Notes: generated by a model not told the origin, from the letters alone. A stretch of DNA of 64,000 nt from Endomychus coccineus (GCA_958510875.1 OY294072.1:3348001-3412000), one strand, 5' to 3'; positions 20,761 to 32,950 are shown, counted from the first letter of the stretch. Translations and numbers: made by a program.

Positions 20761-22651
20761 CCGTGTGTAAACACCAAATGGAATAAATTCATTATTTCGG
20801 TTACTGTACATATTTATAAAAAATTTCGAAACACTCCAAATTCAAATTACAAATAGACATTCTTCAACGTGAAAATGAGACCCCTACCCTCAACCCCCTT
20901 CGAATGACAGATACAACCCCCAGTTTTTTAAATGGGAAGTATAGGCTTGTGATATATCGTTTGGAAGGTCTCTTCATTCTCTATTAAAAAATGTTATCGC
21001 TTTCAAGTTTTTTGCAACAATTAAGATAGAATAAAATAAAATTATGTGGTTACCGAAATTCGCTAAAATATACTAAAAACTTATTACAATATACTCAATA
21101 CTTATGTCCCTTTTAGGTCTTGATAATAAGAAAGTAAGCAAAAACCATAGCAATGTGTGTTTTAGATGGTATTCATTAAAAATACTTTAAAAAGTTTCCG
21201 TGGCAACGTTAGTTTGATTAAAACGCCTTAGCAAATTGTTTTATATAAGTTGTCATTTAAATTGTCAGTATTATAATTTAAGTTTGAAATTCGTTAACTT
21301 CAATTGTGAAAAATGGTTAGATTAACGGAAATGCATGAAATAACAGTTGTACAAATGATTGGTTACGGAGATGAAACCCGAACACAACAGGAAGTAACTC
21401 GCCTATTCCATGTGAAATTTCCTGATTCATCGCCTATATCCCAAGGAACAGTTAGTAAAATAGAGAAGCAGTTTCGCGAGTTTGGTCATGTAAGGCAGAT
21501 AAAAAAACAACCTGCCAATGCACCGAGTGATGACATCAAATTAGATGTGATGCTTGAGTTTGAAGAAAACCCACATACATCGTGTAGACATACATTCAAT
21601 GTTAGCCATACATCGATAGTAAACATATTAAAATAAAATAAAATGCATCCATACAAAATGATACCTACTCAGGAGCTCATGGAAGACGATTTTGATGGGA
21701 GAACTTATTTTTGTGAGGGAATGATGGACTTGTTGGATAACAATATTATCCAATTAGAAAACGTTATGTTTTCTGATGAGTGTACTTTTTCTTTTACCGG
21801 TCATGCTAATCGTCAAAATTGCCGCTACTGGTCAACGGAAAATCCTCACTGGATAAAAGAAGAACACACGCAATACCCTCAGAAGATTAATGTTTGGGCA
21901 GGGATTGTTGGCAACCGTATCATTGGTCCCTTTTTCATTTAGGGCAATTTGAATGGCGATCATTATTTGGCACTACTTCAAAATGATGTCATTCCAACTT
22001 TGACAAATTTATATCCTGATCCAGGAAACCCTCAAGTTCCAGAGAATACGATATGGTTTCAGCAGGATGGAGCACCACCACATTACCAATTTAATGTCCG
22101 GCAGTACCTCGATACAATATTTCCCAATCGGGGGATAGGGAGGCGAGGATCGATTGAATGGCCAGCGCGATCACCTGATCTTACATTATTAGATTTCTTT
22201 TCATGGGGATATGTGAAGAGCATTGTGTACAAAAATAAACCTTTTGATTTAAATGACTTGAAAGAACGAATAACGCTTGCGATGAGGTCGATCACGCCTG
22301 ATATGTTCAATAATGTTAGAAGACAGTTTTATTCAAGATTAGGATGTTGCCAAGACGTTCGCGGTGAACATTTTGAACATCTACTTCATTAAAATTCGTA
22401 GTTCTCTTTAGTGTTCTAGATAACATCTTTTAATAGAGAATGAAGAGACCTTTCAAAAGATATATCACAATTCTATACTTCCCATTCAAGAAATTGGGGG
22501 TTGTACCTGTCATTCGAAGGGGGTTGAAGGTAGGGGTCGCATTTTCACGTTGAAGAATGTCAATTTGTAATTTGAATTTGACGGGATTTTTTATAAATAT
22601 GTACAGTAACCGAGATAATGAATTTATTCCATTTGGCGTTTACACACTGTA
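20757..22651 (+). mobile_element. Mariner-superfamily transposon, complete ends
   Basis: Terminal inverted repeats start TACACCGTGTGTAAACACC on the left and the complement of GGCGTTTACACACTGTA on the right. They remain similar for about 250 bases and are flanked by TA dinucleotides, as expected for Tc1/mariner insertion. It carries one broken transposase gene. Confidence 0.85.
21313..22392 (+). pseudogene. Mariner-superfamily transposase, disrupted
   Basis: This would be a DDD-type transposase of roughly 350 residues. The N-terminal helix-turn-helix region lies at 21313-21636, ending in a TAA after VNILK. The catalytic part resumes at 21643 with MFSDECTF (first Asp). An in-frame TAG occurs at about 21940 after GPFFI. 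Then comes FQQDGAPPHY (second Asp) and SPDLTLLDFF (third Asp), with 36 residues between the last two. The layout is that of a maT-like/mariner relative, which normally reads SPDLxPLDFFLWG in the last block. At least two lesions make it inactive. Confidence 0.85.
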
Positions 22652-22659
22652 TATACGGG

Positions 22660-23345
22660 CTTTACGCCTCAGTTCTATATGATCTCAATGCATAGAAGTA
22701 GAAGCAGGATTACTACTCTCTTTCGCAGGGAGTAAAATTCTAACATTTGCATTTCTGTAATTCTGCCTTCCAAGTGGTAATTTGAAATATGTTTAGAAAG
22801 GTTAGTTCTGTTATCAGGATGTTGCTTGCGGGTAGCGATGCTTGCGGATAGCGACATTGCCGCTTTTCTTACGGAATAAACACCACAATTCACTCGGTGG
22901 CGGTGGCATTTCTATGAGCAATTGAACATAGATTCCAACACCAACAGTAGATCAAAATTACACAATAAATATAATCAAATATCCATAAAATAACACTTAA
23001 CACACCAATTAACAAGACAAAAGTCAGAATATAATGGTAGAACGAACTAAAACAAATAAAAGGCCGCACAAAGGCACAATCGCATAATATCTGAAGGTCA
23101 ACACAAGTTTCTCTATGAAATATCTGTGTTTGAGCTCTAAACATCCAAGCGTAAATTTTGCAATGACACTATTTCGACTGTTCTTTGGTGAGTGGGTATC
23201 TTTATGAATATTTGAATTTTCTATTAGAAACGTTAAATAAGAAAGTGACACATTCCATTACTCGATTCTATCATAATCATCCAGGCAACACTATATATTC
23301 ATATTTATCAAATTTCTCTCAGCAAGGTAATAGAATCATAGGGAA
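22660..23345. other. Stretch between mariner and MULE-like gene
   Basis: No confident gene. A minus-strand frame at 22675-22893 begins with NCGVYSVRK, which superficially resembles a C48 protease active site, but nothing else supports that. It may include the promoter and 5' untranslated part of the gene starting at 23351. Confidence 0.3.
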
Positions 23346-23350
23346 TAAAA

Positions 23351-26184
23351 ATGGTCGGTAAACCAATCAAATTTCCTGTTGGAAAATTAGCGGAATACTT
23401 GAATGGACATTTTTCAGACACTTCTTCTGAAGATCTTAGTAAACTAAAATTGAACGATAATATAATCCAAAAATCGGCAATGTTTATATTTTCTAAGAAT
23501 GACCGTAGGACGCGACGTGCAATTTATATGGTTCTCCGAAGAAACACGGGTAACATACGGGAACTATTGAGTTGTAACCGAAATAATGCCGTTGAATTCG
23601 TGAATGATGAAAATAATGCGAGGGACAAAACATCATATTTGTCTCGTATTAATAATGCCATGATTACGAAAAATATTCTGAAAAACGACCTGTTAATTGA
23701 ATCCTACTTTACAGTTTCATCTATCTATTCTCGTTTATGTCACGCTATGGATATAAAAAATAGCGAAAAAAATCGCAGGAAACTATTTTATTTCATAAAA
23801 AGACATGTTCATTCCATAAAGAGTACATTTGATTATAAGAGTATATCCTCTTCTCTCGAAGTTTCGGTTCAGGAACTAAATAATTTAGAATCAATTCAAG
23901 AAGCATCACTTCAATGTTCTCCCGAACCTGCGCAGATAAATGATGAAAGTAAAGCTAAATCAGATCTTGACTATGATATCAAATCTCCTATTTCTTGTAG
24001 TTCCTCAAAAATTTATAATAAAAATCAAGATAAAAATGCTTATATATTAGTACACTCGACTCCAAAAGCTAGAGAATCATCTCTCACTGTCACATCATCA
24101 ACTTCATTGAAGAGAAAAGAAGTCAGTTCAGATTTCGATGTAGTATCGCCAGAGTTGAAAACATTTTTTGAAATGAAAAGTGAAGTACGCGTTCGACTTC
24201 CGCCGGGAACTAAAAATATACTGGAGGATAACTTAGGACATTTAACTTATAATAACTGCATTTTCAAAGAGGGAGAATTTGTTTTAACAGGCGAGGAATT
24301 CTCTACCATATGTCGTAATAAAACTTTAATCAAGGAAAAATACCCTCTTTTGCTAAATAGAAAAATCAAATCTGTGAATAACACATGCAATCTTTATTTT
24401 AAACATAACCGATATTCAAAAAAAAAAGACTCCATGAAAATATACGCGTACTGTGTGCATCCAAAATGTAAAAAGTTTATTTTGATTATCAAATGTATTT
24501 CTGCGGCACAATCTTCAGAACATAAAGTAGACGTTTATAGTTCTTCAAAAAATTTCAGACATTTGAGTAAAATTACGACACAAGTAAGAGGTGTTGAACG
24601 GAAAATCAGAAAAAGGGAAATGGTAAACATACAACCCTTAGAGCAACGACAAAACGATGTTTTAAATTTGAATAACGAATCAATGAACAATTTGAACTTA
24701 GACGCTGTTAAATCGGATGCGGTTTATAGGAAAATGCGTTCAGAGGCATTCGCGAAAAATGATAGGCACATGGATGATATTCTTGATATAATATTGATGC
24801 AGGAGGATCACTCTAATTATATTCAATTCGCAGGAATTCCTTTACATGTCTATATGTATAGTACGGAGCAAGTCATTTTATTTAATTCGTTAAAGGAGGG
24901 GGTGCTTCATTTAGATGCCACAGGGAGTATTATAAGAAGGCCTTATAATATTGGTACCAAAGTCTATTATTACGCCGGTGTTGTACAAATTTCTCAATCA
25001 AATAGAGTATGTGCAGTATTGGAAATGATTTCGAACGAACATGATGCTGGAAGTATCGGATCTTGGCTGCTTAAATTTAGAACGTTTTGTATTAGTAATT
25101 TTAGGAAATGGCCAATTTGCCGTAAAATTGTTACAGATTTTAGTTTTGCTTTTTTAAATGCCATATCTATATCTTTTAATAGCATGGAGTTCAAGGAGTA
25201 CATCAATATGACTTTCGATTGCGTACATAATAATAAACAATTTCCTGTCAATAAAATTCAGTTGCATATCTGTTGCTTTCATATGTTCAAATTAATGGCG
25301 GCTGATGTAGATAATTTTTATGAAAATCTTCAAGTTAAAATACATTTAAAAGAAATTTTAGGCGCGGCATATAATATCAATGATTGGGGGCAGTTTTGCG
25401 AATGGTTTAAGAGTTTTTATATTATTACAAATTCAGGTACGAAAAATGTTAGTTTTGTAAGTGAATTCAAGAAATTATTGAAATTATGTTGTAATGAAAA
25501 TCTTGAGTATCTAAAAGTAGATCACGACATTGAGTTTCAGACGAATTCAATGGGGACATTCCAGTCTACTTCATTTTGTCAGTTTTTCAAACAATTTTGT
25601 TCAAATTTGAATTGCCATTTGATTTCAGATTCAGAAAATATGAACGAATATCAAAATGTCCTTTTTTTTTCAAAAATTTATCAAAGAATATGTTCCTTTT
25701 GTTTCCTTATGGAGTGGTAATGCTCCTGTTGAAAGATGGTTCGGAATTGTTAAAAATATTTTAGCGGAAAAAATAATGCGCCAAAGAACTTCCCGCATCA
25801 TTAGGAAACTGAGACGGCATGTCCTCTTCCTTTTGAAAGAATTCAATGCCGACATTCCCAGGAAAAGATGTTGTAAGATTCAACCTCAGGGCAAAATCGA
25901 CAGAGGTCTTGATTCTCAAGAAATTTGGGACCAAAAGGTTAAAGAACCTCACAATAATTTTCTGGGGACATCACTGAAACTCGCGTTGAAATCTCAATCT
26001 TTGTCCAAGAGAAGTGCCGATGCTGATTTATGCACTTACTGCAAAAAAGGCAATTTAGATTTCACTGCTTCTTGGATACAGTGCGATAGATGTGATGGTC
26101 GAAGAATTGGAAAATTCTCACAGCGGTTCATTTTTCTGTAGATTTTGTGAGGATAAGAAGGATGAGGGTATTCAAATTTCATAA
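23351..26184 (+). pseudogene. MULE-like transposase with C-terminal zinc finger (frameshifted)
   Basis: The ATG at 23351 opens a 789-codon frame. The first 500 residues include a charged, serine-rich linker. The catalytic region follows: HLDATGS (Asp near residue 522), KIVTDFSFAF (Asp near 596) and HICCFHMF (C/H motif near 640, as in Mutator-like transposases). At a ten-T run near 25661-25670 the frame shifts. The continuation in the next frame (to 26141) carries NAPVERWFGIVK, a candidate third acidic position, and then CTYCKKG...WIQCDRCDG, the first half of a PHD-like finger. A second shift or small deletion near 26095 leads to GSFFCRFCEDKK and a stop at 26182. Assignment to MULE rests on the motif pattern and the 9-bp duplication. 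Confidence 0.75.
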
Positions 26185-26292
26185 AGAATTGCCAGTTCTC
26201 ATGAATCTAGCACAAGACTCAGTACTCTATGTAGGACTTATTTTGATAAAAATTACAAGAAAGGGAAAACTGAATTGGCAGAAATTGAGATT

Positions 26293-27816
26293 ATGACGAA
26301 AGGTCAGAGAGACATATCAAGGTGGTTTGAGGAGAGACGCATTCGGGTAACAGCATCTCATTTCGGAGCGATCTATAAAAGCAAGTCGGAGAAAACGTTA
26401 ATAAATATCTCTAATAGAATAATTAAACCGGTTAATATTCAGTCTGAACCCATAAAACATGGAATTGAATTCGAGGGACAAGCAATTGCGCTATATGAAC
26501 AGAAAACCGATTGCCAGTGTATATCGTCTGGTTTGCATGTTCATCAAACCTACCAATTTATTGGTGGATCACCCGATGGTCTGGTTGCTGATGACGGTTT
26601 GGTAGAAGTCAAATGTCCATATAGCTGTCGAAATTTGAATCCGAATAGCGCGTCCAAACAAGGTTTGATTAAATTTTGCGATAAAACGGGAAATCTCTCG
26701 AAGACACATATTTATTATCATCAAATTCAATGTCTTCTTGAAATTACTGATAGGGATTGGTGCGATTTAGTTATTTACACATTTTGCGGTATAAAAATCG
26801 AACGAATCTTTAGGGACAGAATTTGCTGGAGGGAAATGCTGCCTAAAATTGAACGTTTCTTCAATTTTGCCATGCTGCCAATTCTCGCTGGTGCAGTGAC
26901 TGAGCCAACGTATCTCAAATGGAAGTCGGGAAATCAGCTACAAATTTTACAAAACGGATTAGTTTCGGACCCCTATTACTATAAAGATATTGGAAGGAGG
27001 TATCATATAGCATATTTTTCTTCTTTCACTTGTGAAATCACGGAAATAACACAAGATGACTTCCAAATTTTATCGAGTAATGAGTGGTTGACCAATTTCA
27101 TTGTAGACATATGTTTAAATATTTTCAAAGGCGAAATAAAACTGTATCAGCTTGTAAGCTGCATGCTTGCAACAAGAATTTTTCTATATGCTGACGGAGA
27201 ACCACATCTTTCAATTGAGTCTTTCAATATTCAAGCAGATATCTTAGTGTTCCCAATTATTCAAAATTATTCCGACAAGAAGGATAATTCTCAGCAACAT
27301 CACTTTTGTCTGGCTTTAGCTAATTTAAGAAATAAGACAATCACATTTTTGAATCCATTTGGAAGTTCCTTATCAGAAATGAAGATATATTTATCCAAGT
27401 TCTTAACATTTGCGGAAAATTACTTTAATCAAAATCACCAAAATTATATTGAAACTAGTAACTGGACCGTCGACGTAATGTATCATGATAATCAGGATGA
27501 CACATTCAACTGTGGAGTTTATATAATCTATTCTTTCGATAAAATTGCCAGTGGTGCACCTTTAAATAATGGCGTAAATATAATGAATTACAGACGTAGC
27601 CTAAAAAGTACAATTATTAAATCATCAGATAATATGTCAGAAAAATGCTTATTTTGCGGAAATGACACTAATAATAGTAACTATCGCGCTGTTACATGTA
27701 ACAGTTGTTTAAGAAAGAGTCACGTCAAGTGTATTTTACCTCATCAAAACGATCAAAATATATTAAATTCATTAGAATATAAATATGATATTTGCGATTT
27801 ATGCGATAAAAACTGA
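26293..27816 (+). CDS. YqaJ-like exonuclease / Ulp1 (C48) protease / PHD-like fusion
   Basis: There is an intact frame of 507 residues from the first ATG at 26293. In-frame similarity-free codons reach back to the stop at 26182. The N-terminal half looks like a YqaJ/lambda-exonuclease-type nuclease: RRIRVTASHFG, HGIEFEGQAIALYE, GGSPDGLV..DGLVEVKCPY (the acidic and ExK positions) and YYHQIQ. The middle shows a Ulp1/SENP-like cysteine protease: HHFCLALANL (His), FLNPFG (Asn/Asp position) and DDTFNCGVYII (Cys). The last 60 residues carry CLFCGND..CNSC..SHVKC..CDLC, a PHD/RING-type zinc finger. Such nuclease-protease accessory proteins accompany large eukaryotic DNA transposons. The role in transposition (end processing or SUMO removal) is inferred. 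Confidence 0.8.
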   Translation: MTKGQRDISRWFEERRIRVTASHFGAIYKSKSEKTLINISNRIIKPVNIQSEPIKHGIEFEGQAIALYEQKTDCQCISSGLHVHQTYQFIGGSPDGLVADDGLVEVKCPYSCRNLNPNSASKQGLIKFCDKTGNLSKTHIYYHQIQCLLEITDRDWCDLVIYTFCGIKIERIFRDRICWREMLPKIERFFNFAMLPILAGAVTEPTYLKWKSGNQLQILQNGLVSDPYYYKDIGRRYHIAYFSSFTCEITEITQDDFQILSSNEWLTNFIVDICLNIFKGEIKLYQLVSCMLATRIFLYADGEPHLSIESFNIQADILVFPIIQNYSDKKDNSQQHHFCLALANLRNKTITFLNPFGSSLSEMKIYLSKFLTFAENYFNQNHQNYIETSNWTVDVMYHDNQDDTFNCGVYIIYSFDKIASGAPLNNGVNIMNYRRSLKSTIIKSSDNMSEKCLFCGNDTNNSNYRAVTCNSCLRKSHVKCILPHQNDQNILNSLEYKYDICDLCDKN

Positions 27817-27819
27817 GAG

Positions 27820-28440
27820 AAATATTATATATTTATATATTGCTATTATTATTCAGAATTACTGTTATTTTTTTTAGTATTATTCAAAATTATTTTTATT
27901 TTTGTTATTATTTATTCAGAAGTAGGTATTGTTATTTTTGTTATTACTATTATTATCAATATTTATAAGACTGTTATATATCTAAACTACTGTTACCTGC
28001 CTGTTAATATTATACCTGAAATTTCCATGTTTGTCTAAGCGGTATGAAAACGCGGAACCTATCGGAAATTACCTGCGGAACTTTGCGGAAATTATATGTG
28101 GAACTTCTTTGCGGTATTTTTGACGTGAGGGTAAGGTTTCAATGAGAGGTTGGAGGAGTCTGCGTGGGACAATAGGGCTCTTGGCGAACACCCACTATAA
28201 AAAAAGTAACGAGCCCATGAAATACCTCCTGGGTGGTGTGGAAACTTTCATGTTATCATATTGTTAATCAATTCAAAAAATTCTACTGAAAATTTCAAAC
28301 GAAATACAATAAGAAATATGGTTTTCTTGCTATACGGTTTCCTATCTATTCAACGCTGGCAAACATTTCCAGAATACCTGCATTCGTCAGAAACCTAAAA
28401 ATAAACAAGAAGATTCAAGCTAACAGTGAGCAAATTTCGC
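27820..28440. other. 3' flank of transposon gene
   Basis: No gene. ATTATT-rich, then a segment with repeated GCGGAA words near 28040-28110, leading into the right subterminal array. Confidence 0.4.
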
Positions 28441-30115
28441 GGACTTTATTTCTTCCTGTCCCCCCTTCGCTGGTACAAATTCGATAATATTTTTTTCCAG
28501 TTCCTTTTGTGTTCTTGAATATTACTGTTGAGAAACTATTAACGAACACGCACCCCTAAAGAAGATATAGACTGAAATGAAATAAATTTGTGGATTTTAA
28601 TTTTTCCTGTCCCCCCTACGATGGTACAAATTCGATAATATTTTTTTTCCAGTTCCATTTGTGTTCTTGGATATTACTGTTGAGAATCTATTAACGAACA
28701 CGCACCCCTAAAGAAGATATAGACTGAAATGAAATGAATTTGTGGATTCTAATTTTTCCTGTCCCCCCTACGGTGGTACAAATCCGATAATATTTTTTTT
28801 CCAGTTCCTTTTGTGTTCTTGAATATTACTGTTGAGAAACTATTAACGATAACGCACCCCTAAAGAAGATATAGACTGAAATGAAATAAATTTGTGGATT
28901 TTAATTTTTCCTGTCTCCCCTACGGTGGTACAAATCCGATAATATTTTTTTCCAGTTCCTTTCGTGTTCTTGAATATTACTGTTGAGAAACTATTAACGA
29001 ACACGCACCCCTAAAGAAGATATAGACTGAAATGAAATAAATTTGTGGATTTTTATTTTTCCTGTCCCCCCCACGGTGGTACAAATTCGATAATATTTTG
29101 TTTCCAATTCCTTTCGTGTTCTTGAATATTACTGTTGAGAATCTATTAACGAACACGCACCCCTAAAGAAGATATAGACTGAAATGAAATAAATTTGTGG
29201 ATTTTAATTTTTCCTGTCCCCCCTACGGTGGTACAAATTCGATAATATTTTTTTTCCAATTCCTTTGTTGTTCTTGAATATTACTGTTTAGAAACAATTA
29301 ACGAACACGCACCCCTAAAGAAGATATAGAATGAAATGAAGTAAATTTGTAGATTTTAATTTTTCCTGTCCCCCCTACGGTGGTACAAATTCGATAATAT
29401 CCTTTTTCCAATTCCTTTTGTGTTCTTGAATATTACTGTTGAGAAACTATTAACGAACACGCACCCCTAAAGAAGATATAGAATGAAATGAAGTAAATTT
29501 GTGGATTTTAATTTTTCCTGTCCCCCCTACGGTGGTACAAATTCGATAATATTTTTTTTCCAATTCCTTTTGTGTTCTTGAATATTACTGTTGAGAATCT
29601 ATTAACGAACACGCACCCCTAGAGAAGATATAGACTGAAATAAAATAAATTTGTGGATTTTAATTTTTCCTGTCCCCCCTACGGTGCTACAAATTCGATA
29701 ATATTTTTTTTCCAATTCCTTTGTTGTTCTTGAATATTACTGTTGAGAAACTATTAACGAACACGCACCCCTAAAGAAGATATAGAATGAAATGAAGTAA
29801 ATTTGTAGATTTTAATTTTTCCTGTCCCCCCTACGGTGGTACAAATTCGATAATATTCTTCTTCCAATCCCTTCTGTGTTCTTGAATATTACTGTCGAGA
29901 ATCTATTAACGAACACGCACCTCTAAAGAAGATATAGACTGAAATGAAATAAATTTGTGGATTTTAATTTTTCCTGTCCCCCCTACGGTGGTACAAATTC
30001 GATAATATTTTTTTTCCAATTGCTTCTTTGTTTTTGAATATTACTGTTGAGAAACTATTAACGAACACGCACCCCTAAAGAAGATATAGACTGGAATGGA
30101 ATAAATTTGTGAAAT
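28441..30115 (+). repeat. Right subterminal array, about 11 units of 152 bases
   Basis: It is the inverted counterpart of 19140-20190. The word CTATTAACGAACACGCACCCC recurs about every 152 bases from 28540 to 30060. The right array has roughly four more units than the left, so copy number has changed since the two ends were last equal. Confidence 0.9.
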
Positions 30116-30506
30116 TTAATTCCTGTTCTTTCTGATTCCTGCACCTTCGTATTCCTGTGTAGAAACTATCAAGGAACGCGAACCCTCGTAGACCGAAATG
30201 GAATAAATTCTGAACCATCATGGGAGACATTCGCGAAAATGTGTTGAAAAACATGATTTCTTGTTAATATCTTTCCTAAGGCACTATACATTGTTTCAAG
30301 ACTCTGTATATATCGAGTTCATTATTTTGAGTATTTTAGTAAAGGAATCATCTATCAAAATGCAATAATAACAAATATAATTGCGAAATTGTGTTAAAAG
30401 CGTGGCTAGTAATTATCTGAAAGTTTGGCAACATCGCACGCAATTTCTAGTCTATCACAATTTCGACAGTCTACACGTCATAAAACGTGGCTAACTTCAC
30501 ACAAAC

Positions 30507-30515
30507 CTGTTTTAT
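30507..30515 (+). repeat. Right 9-bp target site duplication CTGTTTTAT
   Basis: A perfect copy of 18757-18765, immediately outside the right inverted repeat. Confidence 0.9.
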
Positions 30516-32313
30516 TTGCTGATGGAATTTTAATCTTGTTTGAATATTTAGCCCTCGTTAGGTATTTATGTGATAATAGGTCGATATGTTTCCTATTTTT
30601 GTGTAAAAAACACACAGTTTTAAGAAAGAAGATCTGTCGGATGTCTAGTGTCCTAGCTTCTTTGTATAAGTTATCTGATTAGTAACTCCTTTCTTTTTTT
30701 AATATGATTTTTAGGAAGTATTTCTGTAGTGTGTTCAACTTTTCTAGGTATACATTCGTGATGCCTCCCCATCCTATTATACCATATGCTAGGCGCGAGT
30801 CTACAAGGGCAAAGTACAGCATTTTGAGATGGTGTAGAGGTAATATTTTAGTAAGGTATTTGAAGCGGCCCAGGAAGGTTCTGATTGTATTAACAATGTT
30901 GTTAACGTGATTATTCCAACGAAGATGACAATCAATAAGAATCCCTAGATATTTTATATTCTCGGCAAGTTTTATGGTTATCGTTTTGTTATGATTATTT
31001 ATCTCTAAAGTGTTATACTGTGGTAGTTTGTTTTTGTAGCTTGTTATAGGAAGGAACATTGTTTTGTCAAAATTTATGGTTAGTAATTCAAAATTGAACC
31101 AGTCAATAATATTATTCATTTCGGATTGAATTTTAATTCTTAGGTCCTCCCAATTGCTTGATATATACAATATAACGGTATCATCGGCGAAGCTTATTAT
31201 GTGCCCAGAGGTTCTAATGGTTAGTAAATTATTTATATATATGACAAATAGAATTGGACCTAGTACCGTACCCTGCGGTTTTCCACATTTAGCCACTTGA
31301 AGTCTACTATAGGTATCGTCAATTTTGACACATTGCTTCCTATCATACAGATAGGATCTGAATAAGTCGTGAGCCAGTCCTCGTATTCCTACATCGTCCA
31401 AGGATTCTAACAACTGTTGATGGTCGACAGTGTCGAATGCTTTTGCAAGATCTAGAAACACACCAATAGCAGGTTGGCTGTTATCGATTGCTTCATACAT
31501 TTTTTGAGTTAGTGACGCAATAGCTCCTTCCGTAGATTTTCCGCTCTGAAATCCGAATTGATTATCAGCAATTATTTTATGTTTTTTCAGAAATTGCTCG
31601 GGTCTATTTTTTATGACTTTTTCGAAAATTTTAGCGTAGTTAGTCACCAGAGATATTGGTCTAAAGTTTGAGGGTGGGGTTTTGTCGCCTTTTTTATGTA
31701 GCGGTTTTATTACTGCGATTTCTAGTTTAGTAGGGCAGATTCCATTTTTCATTATGTTATTGATAACATAACAAAGGGGTGCTGTTATCTCCTTATAAAT
31801 TGTTTTCAATGTCTCGGCTTTAATATCGTCCATACCAGGCCTCTTATTATTTTTTAATGATAGGATAATCTCACTAATTTCTTTTTCATCCGTAGGTCTG
31901 AGAAAGAGGGAGTGGGGATTTATCACTCTGGGTGGAGGTGATACTGGGGGCTCTTCTATGTTTTGTGCTAGTTCTTGCCCTACGTTGGCAAAGAAATCAT
32001 TGAAAGTATTGCCGATTTCATCTTTGGAGTTTACGTACTTGTCATTTTTTGATTTTAACTGTTTTATTATTGTATGTTTATTATTGGTGTTTGTAATATT
32101 TTTTATAGCTTTCCAGATTTTTTGTGAATTATTTTTATTCTGTTCGATTTGATTTTTATGATGGTTGAGTTTTGTAACCTCTATGAGTTTATTTAAATGA
32201 TTCCTGTATTCGTTATAGTTCTCTTTTAGCCTTAGATTTCCTTTATTTTTTTGCCATTCCTTGTATAGTTTATCGCGTTTTTTATGGACTTTATTAACCC
32301 TATTGATATCCAA
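30516..32313 (-). pseudogene. Non-LTR reverse transcriptase (CR1/jockey-like)
   Basis: A 544-codon minus-strand frame (32313-30679) holds the RT blocks in order: FRPISLVTNYAK, FGFQSGKSTEGA, GVFLDLAKAFDTVDH (catalytic Asp), KPQGTVLGPILF, ISFADDTVIL (FADD catalytic pair) and a thumb region with YLGILIDCHLRW. An in-frame TAA at 30679-30681 follows, but similarity continues in the same frame (LYKEARTLDIRQ) up to the insertion of the DNA transposon at 30515. The start overlaps the endonuclease frame after a frameshift near 32300. It would copy the element RNA at the nicked target. Confidence 0.85.
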
Positions 32314-32950
32314 TCTTTCTTCTTTATGTATTTTTGTTTTTCTTTATATGTTTTGGTATTTTTTCCAATAGTTTGTTCAATTTTAGCAATAAAGTAGGTT
32401 GTAGCTTTTTGTACGTCTTCAATGTTATATAATGAATCCCAGTTCAAATTTTCTAAATCGTTTTTTAATTTCGAAAAATTTATCTTTTTCACAATATTAT
32501 CCCTATAGTTGGATTCGATATTCTTGAAAATGTTCGTGTTTAGGATCGTAGCTCTGTGGTCTGTTACAAGAGAATCTAAAGTAAAGCTGGAAAAGTAGTC
32601 GCTGACTTCACCTTTTTTTATTCGTACAAAAATATGATCCAGGCAGCTTTTAGAGTCTCCCTGGATTCTGGTATGTGTATTAACAATTGAGATGAAGTTA
32701 AACATACTCAATATGTCCAAATATTCGAACACAATTGTGTTATCCTTAGACAGTAAGTCGATGTTCATGTCGCCTATAATTATATGTACATCAGTGCTCT
32801 CCATATCCTTATTACAAAGGTAATCGTATAGTGCATTGACAAATGTTTGTAATGTTCCATCTCAATCGATCCTGTATGTTTCTTCGAGTAGCTGTGTATT
32901 TGAAATAATAGAAATTGCTGCTTTTGATGTTCGTTAGGCTTGTCTTAGTT
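32232..32950 (-). pseudogene. APE-type endonuclease fragment of the non-LTR element
   Basis: Visible motifs are HIIIGDMNIDLL (catalytic GDxN), SCLDHIFVR and VTDHRATI (the terminal D-H pair of exonuclease/endonuclease/phosphatase folds). An in-frame TGA lies upstream near 32865, and the first part of the domain is missing. A frameshift near 32300 separates it from the reverse transcriptase. Confidence 0.8.

Larger units (their letters stand above)
18766..30506 (+). mobile_element. 11.74-kb MULE-like DNA transposon
   Basis: Terminal inverted repeats begin GTTTGTGTGAAGTTAGCCACG at both ends and stay similar inward for over a kilobase, including tandem arrays. A perfect 9-bp duplication flanks the element, the length typical of Mutator-like elements. 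It carries a transposase-type gene (23351-26184) and a YqaJ/Ulp1/zinc-finger gene (26293-27816). The left TIR has an extra 14-base duplication (TCCAGCCACGTTTT) not present on the right. A mariner and foldback elements are nested in its left half. It interrupts the reverse transcriptase of a non-LTR element. Confidence 0.85.
18256..32950 (-). mobile_element. Non-LTR retrotransposon split by a DNA transposon
   Basis: This is a minus-strand element. The 3' tail ends in ATGCAAATAAATTATTATTATTATT near 18256-18290, a microsatellite-like tail common in insect non-LTR elements. The coding parts are endonuclease 32232-32950, reverse transcriptase 30516-32313 and C-terminus 18596-18756. The stretch 18766-30506 is a later insertion. 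The 5' end appears truncated near 32950, in the middle of the endonuclease domain. No target duplication was found by eye. Confidence 0.8.

Noticed and set aside
22675..22893. Frame starting with NCGVYSVRK as a Ulp1 protease remnant
   Set aside because: Only a five-residue match; no His or Asp/Asn block is found nearby.
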